Origin: Lachnospiraceae bacterium
GTDB lineage: Bacteria; Bacillota_A; Clostridia; Lachnospirales; Lachnospiraceae
DNA length: 30,600 nt
Direction of reading: 5' to 3'
NCBI GenBank assembly: GCA_017430765.1
Contig: JAFRMI010000032.1
Span: 1 to 30,600, forward strand
This document shows, piece by piece, positions 8,279 to 17,279 of the stretch (position 1 is its first letter; every line of letters starts with the position of its first letter). The notes beneath the pieces are model-generated. The model did not search any database. It saw only the letters and a list, made by a program, of their open reading frames with translations, and had not been told where the DNA came from. Made by a program: the position numbers and the translations under genes.

Positions 8279-9441
8279 CGAAAATAATCAACCTGTTCCA
8301 TGACCCTGCCGGCAACGAGGAAGCTTCTCGGAACACGCTTGGTGATATCAGAAACCAGCTCATAATTGAACCGCCCGCTGATTCTCCCGATCTCTTCTGC
8401 AGTGATAGTCTCCTCTCCCTGCTTTCCGAGAAGAACGACTTCATCTCCTACGGCGGCATCCTTGATCCCGGTGACGTCCACCATAAACTGATCCATACAG
8501 ACCCTGCCGAGAATCGGTGCTCTCATGCCGTGAATCAGCACCTCTCCTTTCCCGGACAGCATTCTGGGATACCCGTCCGCATAACCGACGGGGATTGTCG
8601 CCACGACGGTATCGGCACTTGTTACATATGTTCCGCCGTAGCTGACCGGGCGCCCGGCCGGCAGCGTCTTCACATGAACAATATGGCTCTTTATGGCCAT
8701 AACCGGCATGAGGCCTTCCATCTCCGATGCGACCTCGTCCGAAGGCATGAGCCCGTAAAGCGTGATCCCGGCCCTGACCATGTCCAGGTTCGCGTCCTGG
8801 AACCGCATGATTCCGGCGCTGTTGGAGGCATGTCGGATCGGTATCCTGATGCCTTTATTTTCAAGCGTTTTCAAAAATCTCCGGAACAGGTGGAACTGCT
8901 CTCTGGCGGGCGTAAGAGACGGCTCATCACATCTGGCAAAATGTGTGAAAATCCCCTCCACCACCACGTTCGGAAGTTTGGTGATCTCGGCAATCACATC
9001 GACGGAAGCCCTGTCGGGGGAAAAGCCGATCCGTCCCATTCCCGTATCCACAGCGATATGGATCCGGACGTCCTTCTGCAGACTCCGGGCGATGTCGGAG
9101 AGCATTTTTGCGGATTCATACTCGAAAACGCACGCACGGATATCATAGTCAATGATGTCCTCGTAGGATTCCGGAAATGCATAACCCAGAAGCATGATCG
9201 GTTTGCTGATCCCGCTCATCCTAAGCTGCATCGCTTCCTCCGGTGTCGCTACCGCATATCCCCATATATAAGGCAGGCTCTGAATATGCCTGGCGATCTG
9301 AATCGCCCCGTGGCCATAGCTGTCCGCTTTGACTACGGCGCAGATCGATGTATTCGGACTCAGCTTTCCAAGCATCAGGTCAAGATTGCAGTCGATGGCG
9401 TCAAGATTGATTTCCGCCTGCACGCGGCTGTATTTTCTCAT
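8275..9441 (-). CDS. alr: Alanine racemase
   Basis: A 388-residue PLP enzyme that interconverts L- and D-alanine for peptidoglycan. The PLP lysine motif AVVKADSYGHGA places Lys38, and the catalytic tyrosine lies in PVSYGGTY as Tyr268. RAGITLYGLMPS and the C-terminal GRVCMDQFMVDVT segment are also family hallmarks. I chose the ATG at 9441 (MRKYSRVQAEINLDAI) because GGGGAG sits about 8 nt before it, it matches the family N-terminus, and it leaves 13 nt after the nnr stop. The frame extends up to 9492, but that start would overlap nnr. It lies between nnr and the CBS protein in the operon. Confidence 0.96.
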   Translation of the reverse strand: MRKYSRVQAEINLDAIDCNLDLMLGKLSPNTSICAVVKADSYGHGAIQIARHIQSLPYIWGYAVATPEEAMQLRMSGISKPIMLLGYAFPESYEDIIDYDIRACVFEYESAKMLSDIARSLQKDVRIHIAVDTGMGRIGFSPDRASVDVIAEITKLPNVVVEGIFTHFARCDEPSLTPAREQFHLFRRFLKTLENKGIRIPIRHASNSAGIMRFQDANLDMVRAGITLYGLMPSDEVASEMEGLMPVMAIKSHIVHVKTLPAGRPVSYGGTYVTSADTVVATIPVGYADGYPRMLSGKGEVLIHGMRAPILGRVCMDQFMVDVTGIKDAAVGDEVVLLGKQGEETITAEEIGRISGRFNYELVSDITKRVPRSFLVAGRVMEQVDYFR

Positions 9442-9454
9442 ACTTTTTCTCCCC

Positions 9455-10975
9455 TTACCGTCTTTCGTCAGCAGTGAATTCATCACTGCCAAAGAAGACT
9501 TCTTCGATTCCCTCGATTATATCTCCCGCTTTCATATAGCGTGTGCCCAGCTTCCTGCAGGCCGCGTCTCCGGAAAGGCCGTGCAGAAATACGGCCGTGG
9601 AGGCTGCCTGAATGCCCCTCATTCCCTGGCCCAGAAGCGACGCCAGCATGCCGGTGAGCACGTCTCCGCTTCCGGCAGTCGCCATTCCGCAGTTTCCGGA
9701 CAGGTTGATCATAACCATTCCTTCCGGATCGGCCGTGACAGTAGACGCATCTTTAAGCACACATGTCAGCTTATATGCCCCCGCAAGATCCGACGCGGCT
9801 TTTGGAAGATTTCCGAGAATTTCCGGAATCGCACTCCCTGTGAGGCGCTTCATTTCCCCGGGGTGCGGTGTCACGTAAAGATCGCCGGCATAACTGCCAA
9901 GACGGGACGGATCTTCTGAAATGACGTTCAGCGCATCTGCGTCGAGGACAAGCGGCTTGTCGCTTTCCGCAAAGAGGACTTTCAGAATCTGTCTCCCTTC
10001 AGGAGTTATGCCAAGCCCGGGACCGCATGCAGCAGCGTCGCACCAGGGAAGATATGTACGGATGCACTCTTCCGCGGATTCCGGATCGTCATAAGTCGCG
10101 AGCATCGCTTCCGGCAGCATCTGCTGGAGGATTTCGCGGTTTGATTCCGAACTGACAATGCGCACCATTCCGGCTCCGCTGCGAAGGGCTGCGAGACCGG
10201 AGAGATAGGCCGCACCGGCCATATTCCTGGACCCGGCAATGAGCAGCACCTTTCCATAGGTCCCCTTGTTGCTGTCAGCTTTGCGCACAGGAAGAAGATC
10301 CGGCAGGTCCTTTATCTCCAGGGCACCGCCGCTCATAAGCTGTCCGGTAAATGCCACACCGATCTCCGCGATCCGGATATCCCCCGCGTAATCCGCGCCG
10401 GGATAGAGAAGCAGGCCTCTCTTTACTGCCTGCATGGTGACCGTCTCATCCGCGCGGACCGCACACCCGCGGACGGCGCCGGTGTCGGAATCGATTCCGC
10501 TGGGAATATCCACGGAAACAACCTTTGCTCCGCTTTTATTTACGGCGCGGAATGTATCGGCCAAAGGACCGCTCACATCACGCACAAGCCCGATCCCAAG
10601 GACAGCGTCCACGATGACGGTATAGGCGCCAAAGTCGGCGCTTTGCAGAAGCGGAACGCCGATATTCTTAATAATCTCAAACTGCCGTTTTGTCTCTGCT
10701 GTCATATGATCGGGATTTCCAAGCGGAAGGATCTCCACGGAAGCGCCCCGAAGAGACAGGATCCGCGCGCACGCGTATCCATCTCCTCCGTTATTGCCGG
10801 AGCCTGTCAGAACGAGGACGCGGCCCTTCTTCCCGGCCGCATGCAGATAATCCTCGACGGCAAGCGCCGTTTCATATGCAGCGCGCTCCATAAGCACGCA
10901 TGAGGGAACACCGTACTCTTCCATCGTGCGGCGGTCGCATTCGCGCATTTCTTTTGCAGTCAATACAGGGATCAT
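9455..10975 (-). CDS. nnr: Bifunctional NAD(P)H-hydrate epimerase / ADP-dependent NAD(P)H-hydrate dehydratase
   Basis: A 506-residue fusion of two NAD(P)HX-repair activities. The N-terminal YjeF_N epimerase domain (about 1-215) carries LTGSGNNGGDGYACARIL and DAVLGIGL. The C-terminal ribokinase-like dehydratase (about 225-495) carries GTYGKVLLIAGSRNMAGAA, VTPHPGEM and the AGSGDVLTGMLASLLGQG active-site loop. Together they restore damaged hydrated NADH and NADPH. Fusion of the two domains is the usual bacterial form. AGGAGGAATGC precedes the ATG. It is the first gene of the long minus-strand run, behind a consensus promoter, and nnr-alr adjacency is common in Firmicutes. Confidence 0.95.
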   Translation of the reverse strand: MIPVLTAKEMRECDRRTMEEYGVPSCVLMERAAYETALAVEDYLHAAGKKGRVLVLTGSGNNGGDGYACARILSLRGASVEILPLGNPDHMTAETKRQFEIIKNIGVPLLQSADFGAYTVIVDAVLGIGLVRDVSGPLADTFRAVNKSGAKVVSVDIPSGIDSDTGAVRGCAVRADETVTMQAVKRGLLLYPGADYAGDIRIAEIGVAFTGQLMSGGALEIKDLPDLLPVRKADSNKGTYGKVLLIAGSRNMAGAAYLSGLAALRSGAGMVRIVSSESNREILQQMLPEAMLATYDDPESAEECIRTYLPWCDAAACGPGLGITPEGRQILKVLFAESDKPLVLDADALNVISEDPSRLGSYAGDLYVTPHPGEMKRLTGSAIPEILGNLPKAASDLAGAYKLTCVLKDASTVTADPEGMVMINLSGNCGMATAGSGDVLTGMLASLLGQGMRGIQAASTAVFLHGLSGDAACRKLGTRYMKAGDIIEGIEEVFFGSDEFTADERR

Positions 10976-11060
10976 GCATTCCTCCTGTGATCAGCTTCTG
11001 TTTTATGCTTGCTTTTATCTGTCACTAAAACGATACCGGGGTCAAAAGACCCTGCCTATC

Positions 11061-11089
11061 ATAATAATCTCAGCCAGATAGCTTGTCAA
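11061..11089 (-). promoter_or_regulatory. Sigma-A promoter for the nnr-alr operon
   Basis: The minus strand reads TTGACA at 11089-11084, a 17-nt spacer and TATTAT at 11066-11061. The -35 is perfect and the -10 has one change. Transcription should start near 11054, giving a leader of about 80 nt. A GGGTCTTTTGACCC hairpin (11039-11052) falls right at the predicted start, so it could be an operator or a 5' mRNA cap structure. The -35 overlaps that of the divergent ABC-F promoter. Confidence 0.8.
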
Positions 11090-11112
11090 TTTTTCATTCC
11101 CGTGTTTATAAT
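11083..11112 (+). promoter_or_regulatory. Sigma-A promoter for the ABC-F gene
   Basis: TTGTCA at 11083-11088, an 18-nt spacer, then a perfect TATAAT at 11107-11112. The predicted start near 11119 leaves a leader of about 50 nt before the GGAGG site and ATG at 11170. The -35 shares five bases with the opposite-strand -35 of the nnr promoter. Confidence 0.78.
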
Positions 11113-11169
11113 TGAGAGCGGCATTGTTCTTTAAGAAATCAGTTTTGATGTGCCCATGCGGAGGCTCCC

Positions 11170-13089
11170 ATGATACTAAATATTGCCGGCGTCTGTAAAT
11201 CCTATGACGGCAAGGAGATTTTAAAAGATATTTCTTTTCATATTGAAGAGCACGAGAAAGCAGCCCTCATCGGTATTAACGGTGCGGGAAAGTCCACGCT
11301 GCTCAAAATTATTATGGGTATTGAAAGCGCGGATGCGGGGTGCGCGGTTGCATCCCGCGGCTGCAGGATCGGATACCTCGCGCAGCATCAGGATCTGACC
11401 GGCGAGAATACGATCTATGAGCAGCTTCTTTCGGTCCGCAGTGACCTGCTGGCACTCGAAGAAGAAATCCGCGCATCGGAGCGCAGGATGAACGGTCTTG
11501 CGGGACAGGCTCTGGAGGCGGAAATGGCTTCCTACGCGAGAATGACAGAACGCTTTGAGCGGGCCGACGGATACGCCTATAAAAGCGAGGTGACGGGAGT
11601 CCTAAAAGGACTGGGATTTAAGGAGGATGAGTTCGGCAAGCAGATCGGACAGCTTTCCGGCGGACAGAAAACAAGAGTTGCGCTGGGAACCCTCCTGCTT
11701 ACGGCACCGGACCTGATTCTTCTCGACGAGCCGACCAACCATCTGGACATGCACTCGATTGAATGGCTTGAGACATATCTTCTCAACTATAAGGGAGCTG
11801 TTTTGATCGTTTCACATGACCGGTATTTTTTAAACCGTGTGGTCACAAAAGTAATTGAAATCGAGAACGGAACATCCCGCACCTACCGCGGCGATTACGA
11901 TGCGTTCAGCAGGAAAAAAGAGGAGATCCGGAAAGCAGCATACTCCGCTTTCATGAAGGCGGAGCGGGAGCGGGCGCATCAGGAGGCCGTGATCACAAAG
12001 CTCCGGGAATTCAACCGGGAAAAGTCGATCAGGCGCGCGGAAAGCCGCGTTAAGATGCTCGCAAAACTGGATACGCCGGAACGGCCTGCAGATGAGGCGG
12101 ACAGGATGGTGCTGCATTTTACCCCGGCAAAGGAAAGCGGCAAGGATGTTCTCCTTGTGGAGGACCTCTCCAAATCCTATCATGGCCGTTCCCTCTTCGA
12201 ACACGTCGACTTTGAAATCAAAAAAGGGGAACACGTCGTTCTCATTGGGGACAACGGAACCGGAAAATCCACGATCCTCAAGATTTTAAACGGGGTGGTC
12301 ACCGCTGACCGCGGCACCTTCCGGACCGGGTCCAATGTGGAAATCGGTTATTATGATCAGGAGATGCAGATCCTGAATGACAGCAAGACGATCTTTGAGG
12401 AGATCTCCGACGATTATCCGTCGATGACAAACACGGAGATCCGGTCGGGACTGGCCGCATTTCTCTTTACGGACGATGACGTATTCAAACGAATCGGGGA
12501 TCTGTCCGGCGGGGAGAGAGCCCGCGTCTCCCTGTGCAAGCTGATGCTCGGGGATGCCAATTTCCTGATTCTCGACGAGCCGACGAATCACCTGGATATC
12601 GGCTCGCGGGAGGTACTCGAGTCCGCTGTGAGGGCCTATGAAGGAACGGTACTCTGCGTCTCGCACGACCGCTATTTCATCAACCGCACGGCTGACCGGA
12701 TTTTGGATCTGACAAACTGCCAGATTCTGAACTATATCGGCAATTATGACTATTACCTCGAAAAGAGGGAGGACGTCGAGAAAGCATTCCTGGTATCCCG
12801 CGGAGAGGAGAAAGCAACGGACACCGTTTCTTCCTCCAAGGAGCAGTGGCGGACGCAGAAAGAGGAGGAAGCCAGAATCCGGAAGCACAAGAATGACCTC
12901 CTGCGCGTGGAGAAGCAGATTGAGGAGCTGGAGGAACGCTCCGCCTGCATTGATCAGATGTTTGAGGATCCGGAAGTTGTCTGCGACCCGGAAAAGCTCC
13001 TTGCGCTCAGCAAGGAGAAGGAGGAGCTGTCGGCCGCCCTGAAGGAAGTCTATGACAGGTGGGAAGAACTTGAATCGGAAGAACTGTGA
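11170..13089 (+). CDS. ABC-F family ATPase (YdiF/Uup-like)
   Basis: A 639-residue cytoplasmic protein with two ABC domains and no membrane segments. Domain 1 has Walker A GINGAGKST at 35-43, signature LSGGQ at 162-166 and Walker B LILLDEPTNHLD at 182-193. Domain 2 has GDNGTGKST at 360-368, LSGGE at 445-449 and FLILDEPTNHLD from 465. A charged linker between them (about 235-315) is the P-site tRNA-interaction motif region of ABC-F proteins, and the C-terminal 80 residues form an E/K-rich coiled coil as in Uup and YdiF. Such proteins act on the ribosome; some give antibiotic resistance, but length and tail fit the housekeeping YdiF/Uup group better. It is monocistronic, between its own promoter and terminator, and divergent from nnr. 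Confidence 0.92.
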   Translation: MILNIAGVCKSYDGKEILKDISFHIEEHEKAALIGINGAGKSTLLKIIMGIESADAGCAVASRGCRIGYLAQHQDLTGENTIYEQLLSVRSDLLALEEEIRASERRMNGLAGQALEAEMASYARMTERFERADGYAYKSEVTGVLKGLGFKEDEFGKQIGQLSGGQKTRVALGTLLLTAPDLILLDEPTNHLDMHSIEWLETYLLNYKGAVLIVSHDRYFLNRVVTKVIEIENGTSRTYRGDYDAFSRKKEEIRKAAYSAFMKAERERAHQEAVITKLREFNREKSIRRAESRVKMLAKLDTPERPADEADRMVLHFTPAKESGKDVLLVEDLSKSYHGRSLFEHVDFEIKKGEHVVLIGDNGTGKSTILKILNGVVTADRGTFRTGSNVEIGYYDQEMQILNDSKTIFEEISDDYPSMTNTEIRSGLAAFLFTDDDVFKRIGDLSGGERARVSLCKLMLGDANFLILDEPTNHLDIGSREVLESAVRAYEGTVLCVSHDRYFINRTADRILDLTNCQILNYIGNYDYYLEKREDVEKAFLVSRGEEKATDTVSSSKEQWRTQKEEEARIRKHKNDLLRVEKQIEELEERSACIDQMFEDPEVVCDPEKLLALSKEKEELSAALKEVYDRWEELESEEL

Positions 13090-13156
13090 ACGATATTTTT
13101 CTTGGTCCTGCTCATGGCGAACGGATCTGCAGGCCTGAATTTAGAATCAGCATGTG

Positions 13157-13196
13157 AAAGGCCTGCAGACCGGATAGATCTGCAGGCCTTTATTTT
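13157..13196 (+). terminator. Bidirectional terminator between ABC-F gene and icd
   Basis: A 13-bp stem, AAAGGCCTGCAGA (13157-13169) pairing with TCTGCAGGCCTTT (13179-13191), has a 9-nt loop and is followed by ATTTTC on the plus strand. On the minus strand the same hairpin lies about 17 nt after the icd stop, so it can serve both convergent genes. A third copy of the 3' arm lies upstream (13126-13136). Confidence 0.82.
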
Positions 13197-13207
13197 CTAA
13201 TTCAGCA

Positions 13208-14416
13208 TCAGAGGGCCGCCTCATATGTGCCGCGGACAGCGCGGATAAATCCAAGTGAATCGACCACTGTCGGATTCGGGACCGTCGTGATCCTGGCCAG
13301 ATCCCCGGTCATTGTGCCGCCCTCAATGGTATCCAGAACGGCTTTTTCCAGACGGTCGGCAAAGGAAACGAGATCCGGCAGCTCATCAAGTTCTCCTCTC
13401 TTCCGCAGGGCCCCTGTCCAGGCGAAGATCGTCGCGACGGAATTGGTCGATGTCGTCTCCCCTTTAAGATGTTTGTAATAATGGCGCTGCACAGTGCCGT
13501 GGGCCGCCTCGTACTCGAAGAACCCATCCGGTGATACAAGGACGGACGTCATCATGGCGAGGGATCCGAACGCGGAGGAAAGCATATCCGAGAAGACGTC
13601 TCCGTCATAGTTCTTGCACGCCCAGACAATTCCTCCCTCGCACTTCATAATGCGGGCGACAGCATCGTCGATAAGTGTGTAAAAGAATGTCAGTCCCTTT
13701 TCCTCAAAGCGGGTCTTATATTCCTCCTCGTACACCTTCTCAAAGATCTCCTTGAACGCCCGGTCGAAGGTCTTGGAGATGGTATCCTTCGTGGCAAACC
13801 ACAGATCCTGCCCCGCTTCCAGAGCATAGGCAAAACAGCTTCTCGCAAAACTGGTAATGGAAGAATCGATATTATAGATACCCTGTACTACACCGGGACC
13901 GTCAAAAGAAAAGATCGTCTTCACGGTCTCTTTTCCGTCTTCCCCTGTGAAGACAAGGCGCGCTGTGCCCGGACCCTCCACGCGGATTTCGGTGTTCTTG
14001 TACACATCGCCGTAGGCATGACGGGCAATTGTGATCGGTTTCTTCCAGTTGCGGACACACGGCTCGATCCCTTTCACAATAATCGGCGCGCGGAATACGG
14101 TTCCGTCCAGCATAGCTCTCAGGGTTCCGTTGGGGCTCTTATACATCTTCTTAAGCCCGTATTCTTCCACGCGGGCCGGATTCGGAGTAATTGTCGCGCA
14201 CTTGACGCCGACGCCGTACTTCTTGATCGCATTCGCGGCGTCTTCTGTCACTTTGTCATCTGTCTCATCGCGGTACGGCAGACCGAGATCATAGTATTCT
14301 GTCTTCAGATCAATAAAAGGAAGAAGAAGTTCATCCTTGATCATCGTCCACAGAATCCTTGTCATCTCATCCCCGTCCATCTCTACGAGGGGTGTTTTCA
14401 TTATAATCCGGCTCAT
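13208..14416 (-). CDS. icd: NADP-dependent isocitrate dehydrogenase (dimeric, eukaryote-like type)
   Basis: A 402-residue enzyme converting isocitrate to 2-oxoglutarate with NADPH formation. The sequence ([42 protein letters not shown] in two parts, [21 protein letters not shown]) belongs to the type II subfamily shared with eukaryotic IDH1/IDH2, not the E. coli Icd type. The substrate-site serine and asparagine lie in the SPNGT region near residue 94, and the ending [19 protein letters not shown] is typical. GGAG lies 9 nt before the ATG at 14416. It follows pgsA after 65 nt with no clear promoter, so it may be the last gene of the yicC-pgsA operon. With NfnAB it is a second NADPH source in this window, and it can supply 2-oxoglutarate for glutamate synthesis. 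Confidence 0.95.
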   Translation of the reverse strand: MSRIIMKTPLVEMDGDEMTRILWTMIKDELLLPFIDLKTEYYDLGLPYRDETDDKVTEDAANAIKKYGVGVKCATITPNPARVEEYGLKKMYKSPNGTLRAMLDGTVFRAPIIVKGIEPCVRNWKKPITIARHAYGDVYKNTEIRVEGPGTARLVFTGEDGKETVKTIFSFDGPGVVQGIYNIDSSITSFARSCFAYALEAGQDLWFATKDTISKTFDRAFKEIFEKVYEEEYKTRFEEKGLTFFYTLIDDAVARIMKCEGGIVWACKNYDGDVFSDMLSSAFGSLAMMTSVLVSPDGFFEYEAAHGTVQRHYYKHLKGETTSTNSVATIFAWTGALRKRGELDELPDLVSFADRLEKAVLDTIEGGTMTGDLARITTVPNPTVVDSLGFIRAVRGTYEAAL

Positions 14417-14481
14417 ATTGCTTTTCTCCGTAATTCGTGTACATTGCCGCTCTGCACTTTGCCTTCCGGGCGGCGGTGTAA

Positions 14482-15042
14482 TTACTGCTGCATCGACAGG
14501 ACGTTCTTGTTTTTGATGATATAATCAACGAGAGAAACGACCGTAAGAATCATTGCCACGTACATCATCACGATCTGGACAATGTGCAGCGGTCCTTCCT
14601 GGAAATTGATGATCAGCATAATAATCATGATCATCTGGCTCACAGTCTTGGTTTTTCCCCACCAGCTGGCCGCAATCACGATGCCGTTATCAGAAGCAAT
14701 CAGGCGGAACCCGCTGATGATAAATTCACGGGCGATAATGATGATGACAATCCAGGCGGGAAGCCTGCCCAGAGCGACCAGACAAATCATTGCGGAACAC
14801 ACAAGAAGCTTGTCGGCCAGCGGATCCATGAACTTGCCGAAGTCAGTGATCAGATTGTACCGTCTGGCAATGAGGCCGTCCGCCGTGTCCGTAAGAGACG
14901 CGAGGATAAACAGGACGAGCGATGCAATCGCCCAGCTGCCTTCCGCTTTTCCGACCAGCATACAGATGACAAACGGCACGATGAGAATCATACGCAGGCA
15001 TGTCAGTTTGTTTGGAAGATTCATGTTCTTAATCACATCCAT
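14482..15042 (-). CDS. pgsA: CDP-diacylglycerol-glycerol-3-phosphate 3-phosphatidyltransferase
   Basis: A 186-residue membrane enzyme that makes phosphatidylglycerol phosphate, the first committed step to phosphatidylglycerol and cardiolipin. The CDP-alcohol phosphotransferase signature is complete: D52, D55-G56, A59-R60, G69, D73 and D77 in [18 protein letters not shown] followed by KFMDPLAD. Several hydrophobic helices follow. The ATG at 15042 overlaps the rimO end by 14 nt and has AAAGGAGAAA at good spacing, so I prefer it over the internal Met at residue 7. rimO-pgsA adjacency is common in Clostridia. Confidence 0.94.
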   Translation of the reverse strand: MDVIKNMNLPNKLTCLRMILIVPFVICMLVGKAEGSWAIASLVLFILASLTDTADGLIARRYNLITDFGKFMDPLADKLLVCSAMICLVALGRLPAWIVIIIIAREFIISGFRLIASDNGIVIAASWWGKTKTVSQMIMIIMLIINFQEGPLHIVQIVMMYVAMILTVVSLVDYIIKNKNVLSMQQ

Positions 15043-16384
15043 CGATCATTTCTCCTTTCAGATCATATTCCGATGCAGAAACTATCTTTACCCGGACAAG
15101 ATCCCCGGACATCAGTTCCCGGGAGGACTCGAAGAAGAGGAATCCGTCAACCTGCGGGGCATCGCCCCTCGTTCGCGCGATATACACTCCTTCTTCGGGA
15201 ATCCTTCCTTCGACAAATGCATCCATTGTCTGTCCGACGCGTGATACATTCTTAGCAAGTGAAATCTTCTGCTGAAGCCGCATGATCTCATCCATACGGC
15301 GCTTTTTCACTTTTTTTGTGATCTGCGGCTTCATCCCTGCCGCCGGTGTGCCCTCTTCCTGCGAATACATGAAGACGCCCAGCCTGTCAAACTGCATATC
15401 TTCCACAAAATGCAGCACCTCTTCGTGATCCTCCTCCGTCTCACCCGGAAAACCGGTGATCAGGGTCGTCCGAAGCACGATGTCAGGGATTTCCTTCCGC
15501 AGGGAGGCGATCAGGTCCGTGAGATCCTTCTTCGTGGTTCTGCGGTTCATTCTCTTAAGCACCGCATCGGACGCATGCTGGATCGGAAGATCCAGATAGT
15601 GACAGATCTTCTCCTCTTCCGCCATCACCGCAATGAGCTCCGGATAGATTTCCTCCGGATAGCAGTAAAGCAGGCGGATCCAGCGGATCGACTCTATGCG
15701 GCAGAGCTTTTTCAGAAGTTCATGCAGACACTTCCGTCCGTAGAGATCCGTCCCGTAAAGCGTCGTCTCCTGGGCAACAAGGATCAGCTCCGTCACTCCC
15801 CGGGAAGCGAGCATTTCGGCTTCGCGGATGAGATCCTCCATTGGAAAACTCCGGAAATGGCCGCGGAAATCCGGTATGGCGCAATACGTACACCGCTTGT
15901 CACAGCCCTCCGCGATCTTAAGGTAAGCGTAATGGCCGCCGGTGGAGAGCATGCGCCCTGCTTCTTTGGCAGGAGGATCAAGACTCGGATCCCGGACCGC
16001 CGCCGTTCTGTGTCCGATCAGCGCCTCTTCCGCCGCCTCCACAATACGGTCCACCCCCGTCGTACCGACAATGGCGTCGACCTCGGGGATGTCCTTTAGA
16101 ATTTCCTCACTGTATCGCTGCGCCATGCATCCCGCCGCTATGAGGACCTTTAGATGCGCGGTCTCCTTCAGACGGGCGAGGTCAAAGATCCGTTCGATGC
16201 TCTCCTTTTTGGCGTCCTCAATAAAGCAGCACGTATTGATGACTGCGATGTCCGCCTCTTCCTCGCTGTCTGTGAGGACAAACCCGTGCGCAGAAAGCAA
16301 AGCCAGCATCCGCTCCGAATCGACCAGGTTCTTGTCGCACCCGAGCGAGACAAAATAAAACTTAAGCGAATGCGGTTCAGACAT
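15029..16384 (-). CDS. rimO: Ribosomal protein uS12 Asp methylthiotransferase RimO
   Basis: A radical-SAM enzyme of about 451 residues that adds a methylthio group to a conserved aspartate of ribosomal protein S12. The N-terminal UPF0004 domain supplies C16, C52 and C86 for one [4Fe-4S] cluster (SLGCDKNLVDSE, NTCCFI, AAGCMAQR). The radical-SAM motif CDKRCTYC gives C161, C165 and C168. A C-terminal TRAM domain (about 385-450, VGQTMDAFVEGR...) binds substrate. SLGCDKNLVDSE separates RimO from MiaB. The frame also allows a start at 16396; I prefer 16384, which has a slightly better upstream GAG and overlaps rpoZ by only 8 nt, but both ribosome binding sites are weak. Confidence 0.94.
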   Translation of the reverse strand: MSEPHSLKFYFVSLGCDKNLVDSERMLALLSAHGFVLTDSEEEADIAVINTCCFIEDAKKESIERIFDLARLKETAHLKVLIAAGCMAQRYSEEILKDIPEVDAIVGTTGVDRIVEAAEEALIGHRTAAVRDPSLDPPAKEAGRMLSTGGHYAYLKIAEGCDKRCTYCAIPDFRGHFRSFPMEDLIREAEMLASRGVTELILVAQETTLYGTDLYGRKCLHELLKKLCRIESIRWIRLLYCYPEEIYPELIAVMAEEEKICHYLDLPIQHASDAVLKRMNRRTTKKDLTDLIASLRKEIPDIVLRTTLITGFPGETEEDHEEVLHFVEDMQFDRLGVFMYSQEEGTPAAGMKPQITKKVKKRRMDEIMRLQQKISLAKNVSRVGQTMDAFVEGRIPEEGVYIARTRGDAPQVDGFLFFESSRELMSGDLVRVKIVSASEYDLKGEMIDGCD

Positions 16385-16625
16385 CAGTATTCTCATCCGG
16401 AAGGATCCGGACCTCTCCCTGGTAGATCTCCTCTACGGCGATGGAGAGAGGCTTTTTCTCAAGGGGAGCCGGAACAAGCGGCTCATCCCCGTTCACAATC
16501 TGGCGCGCTCTCTTAGCGGTCGCCATGACAATGGAGTAACGGCTCGATACGATCGGAGTTGTATCGTCTTCGCTCTCACTGTTTACCACTTCCATCATTT
16601 CCTTGTAAGAAGGGTGGATCATCAT
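16377..16625 (-). CDS. rpoZ: RNA polymerase omega subunit
   Basis: An 82-residue small protein. The core SSRYSIVMATAKRARQIV followed by KKPLSIAVEEIYQGEV is the omega signature; omega helps fold and hold the beta-prime subunit. It lies directly after gmk (36-nt gap), the standard gmk-rpoZ pair. AAAGGGG precedes the tandem ATG-ATG start at 16625/16622. The C-terminus runs into the rimO start region (8-nt overlap with the preferred start). Confidence 0.93.
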   Translation of the reverse strand: MMIHPSYKEMMEVVNSESEDDTTPIVSSRYSIVMATAKRARQIVNGDEPLVPAPLEKKPLSIAVEEIYQGEVRILPDENTDV

Positions 16626-16661
16626 AATAGTATTTCCCCTTTCATTAATACCCTCAGCTAT

Positions 16662-17279
16662 TTAAAACTCCTGCAGTTCTTTCGTAATCTGCCGGATCAG
16701 ATCGCCGCAGCGGGAGCTCTTCGCGTGCTCCGCCGAAACAATTCCTTCCAGTACCGCGACAGCCTCTGCCAGGTCATCGTTGACAAGAATATAATCATAA
16801 TCTGCCATCCATGAGGTCTCTTCCGCGGCACGTTTCAGTCTGCCGGCTACTTTCTCCGGTGACTCCGTGCCTCTTCCCAAAAGGCGCTCCCGCAGAATCT
16901 TTGCGGAAGGCGTCGTCACAAAGATCAGTACCGTATCCGGGAACCGCTTTTTGATATTCCGGGCTCCCTGCACGTCGATCTCAAGGATCACATCCTTCCC
17001 TGCCGCAAGCTGCTCGTCTACATAGGCTCTCGGCGTTCCGTAAAAATGGTCCTGGTACCTGGCATACTCATACAGTTCCTCCGCCCGGATCATCTCCCGG
17101 AAGCGCTCTTCGGAGACGTAAAAGTAGTGGACTCCGTGGATCTCCCCCTCCCGGGGTTCCCTCGTGGTCGCGGAGACTGACAGAGCAAAACGATCGTTGT
17201 TCTCTATGAGTTCCCTCACCAGCGTTCCTTTTCCTGCACCGGAAAAGCCGGACAGTACAAAAAGAATTCCTTCTTTCAT
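16662..17279 (-). CDS. gmk: Guanylate kinase
   Basis: A 205-residue P-loop enzyme that phosphorylates GMP to GDP. The P-loop GFSGAGKGT is at 11-19, followed by the GMP-binding segment SVSATTREPREGEIHGVHYF and the lid region GRGTESPEKVAGRLKRA. GGAGGG upstream fits either the ATG at 17279 or a TTG one codon earlier at 17282; ATG is preferred. It lies between yicC and rpoZ. In many Firmicutes a small remA/DUF370 gene sits between yicC and gmk, but the 70-nt gap here cannot hold one. Confidence 0.96.
   Translation of the reverse strand: MKEGILFVLSGFSGAGKGTLVRELIENNDRFALSVSATTREPREGEIHGVHYFYVSEERFREMIRAEELYEYARYQDHFYGTPRAYVDEQLAAGKDVILEIDVQGARNIKKRFPDTVLIFVTTPSAKILRERLLGRGTESPEKVAGRLKRAAEETSWMADYDYILVNDDLAEAVAVLEGIVSAEHAKSSRCGDLIRQITKELQEF

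Noticed and set aside
8253..8444. A 63-codon minus-strand frame at the alr/CBS junction.
   Set aside because: It is out of frame with both well-supported genes and has no ribosome binding site.
13097..13160. A possible small gene in the ABC-F to icd gap.
   Set aside because: No start with a ribosome binding site is visible, and the space is taken by terminator arms.
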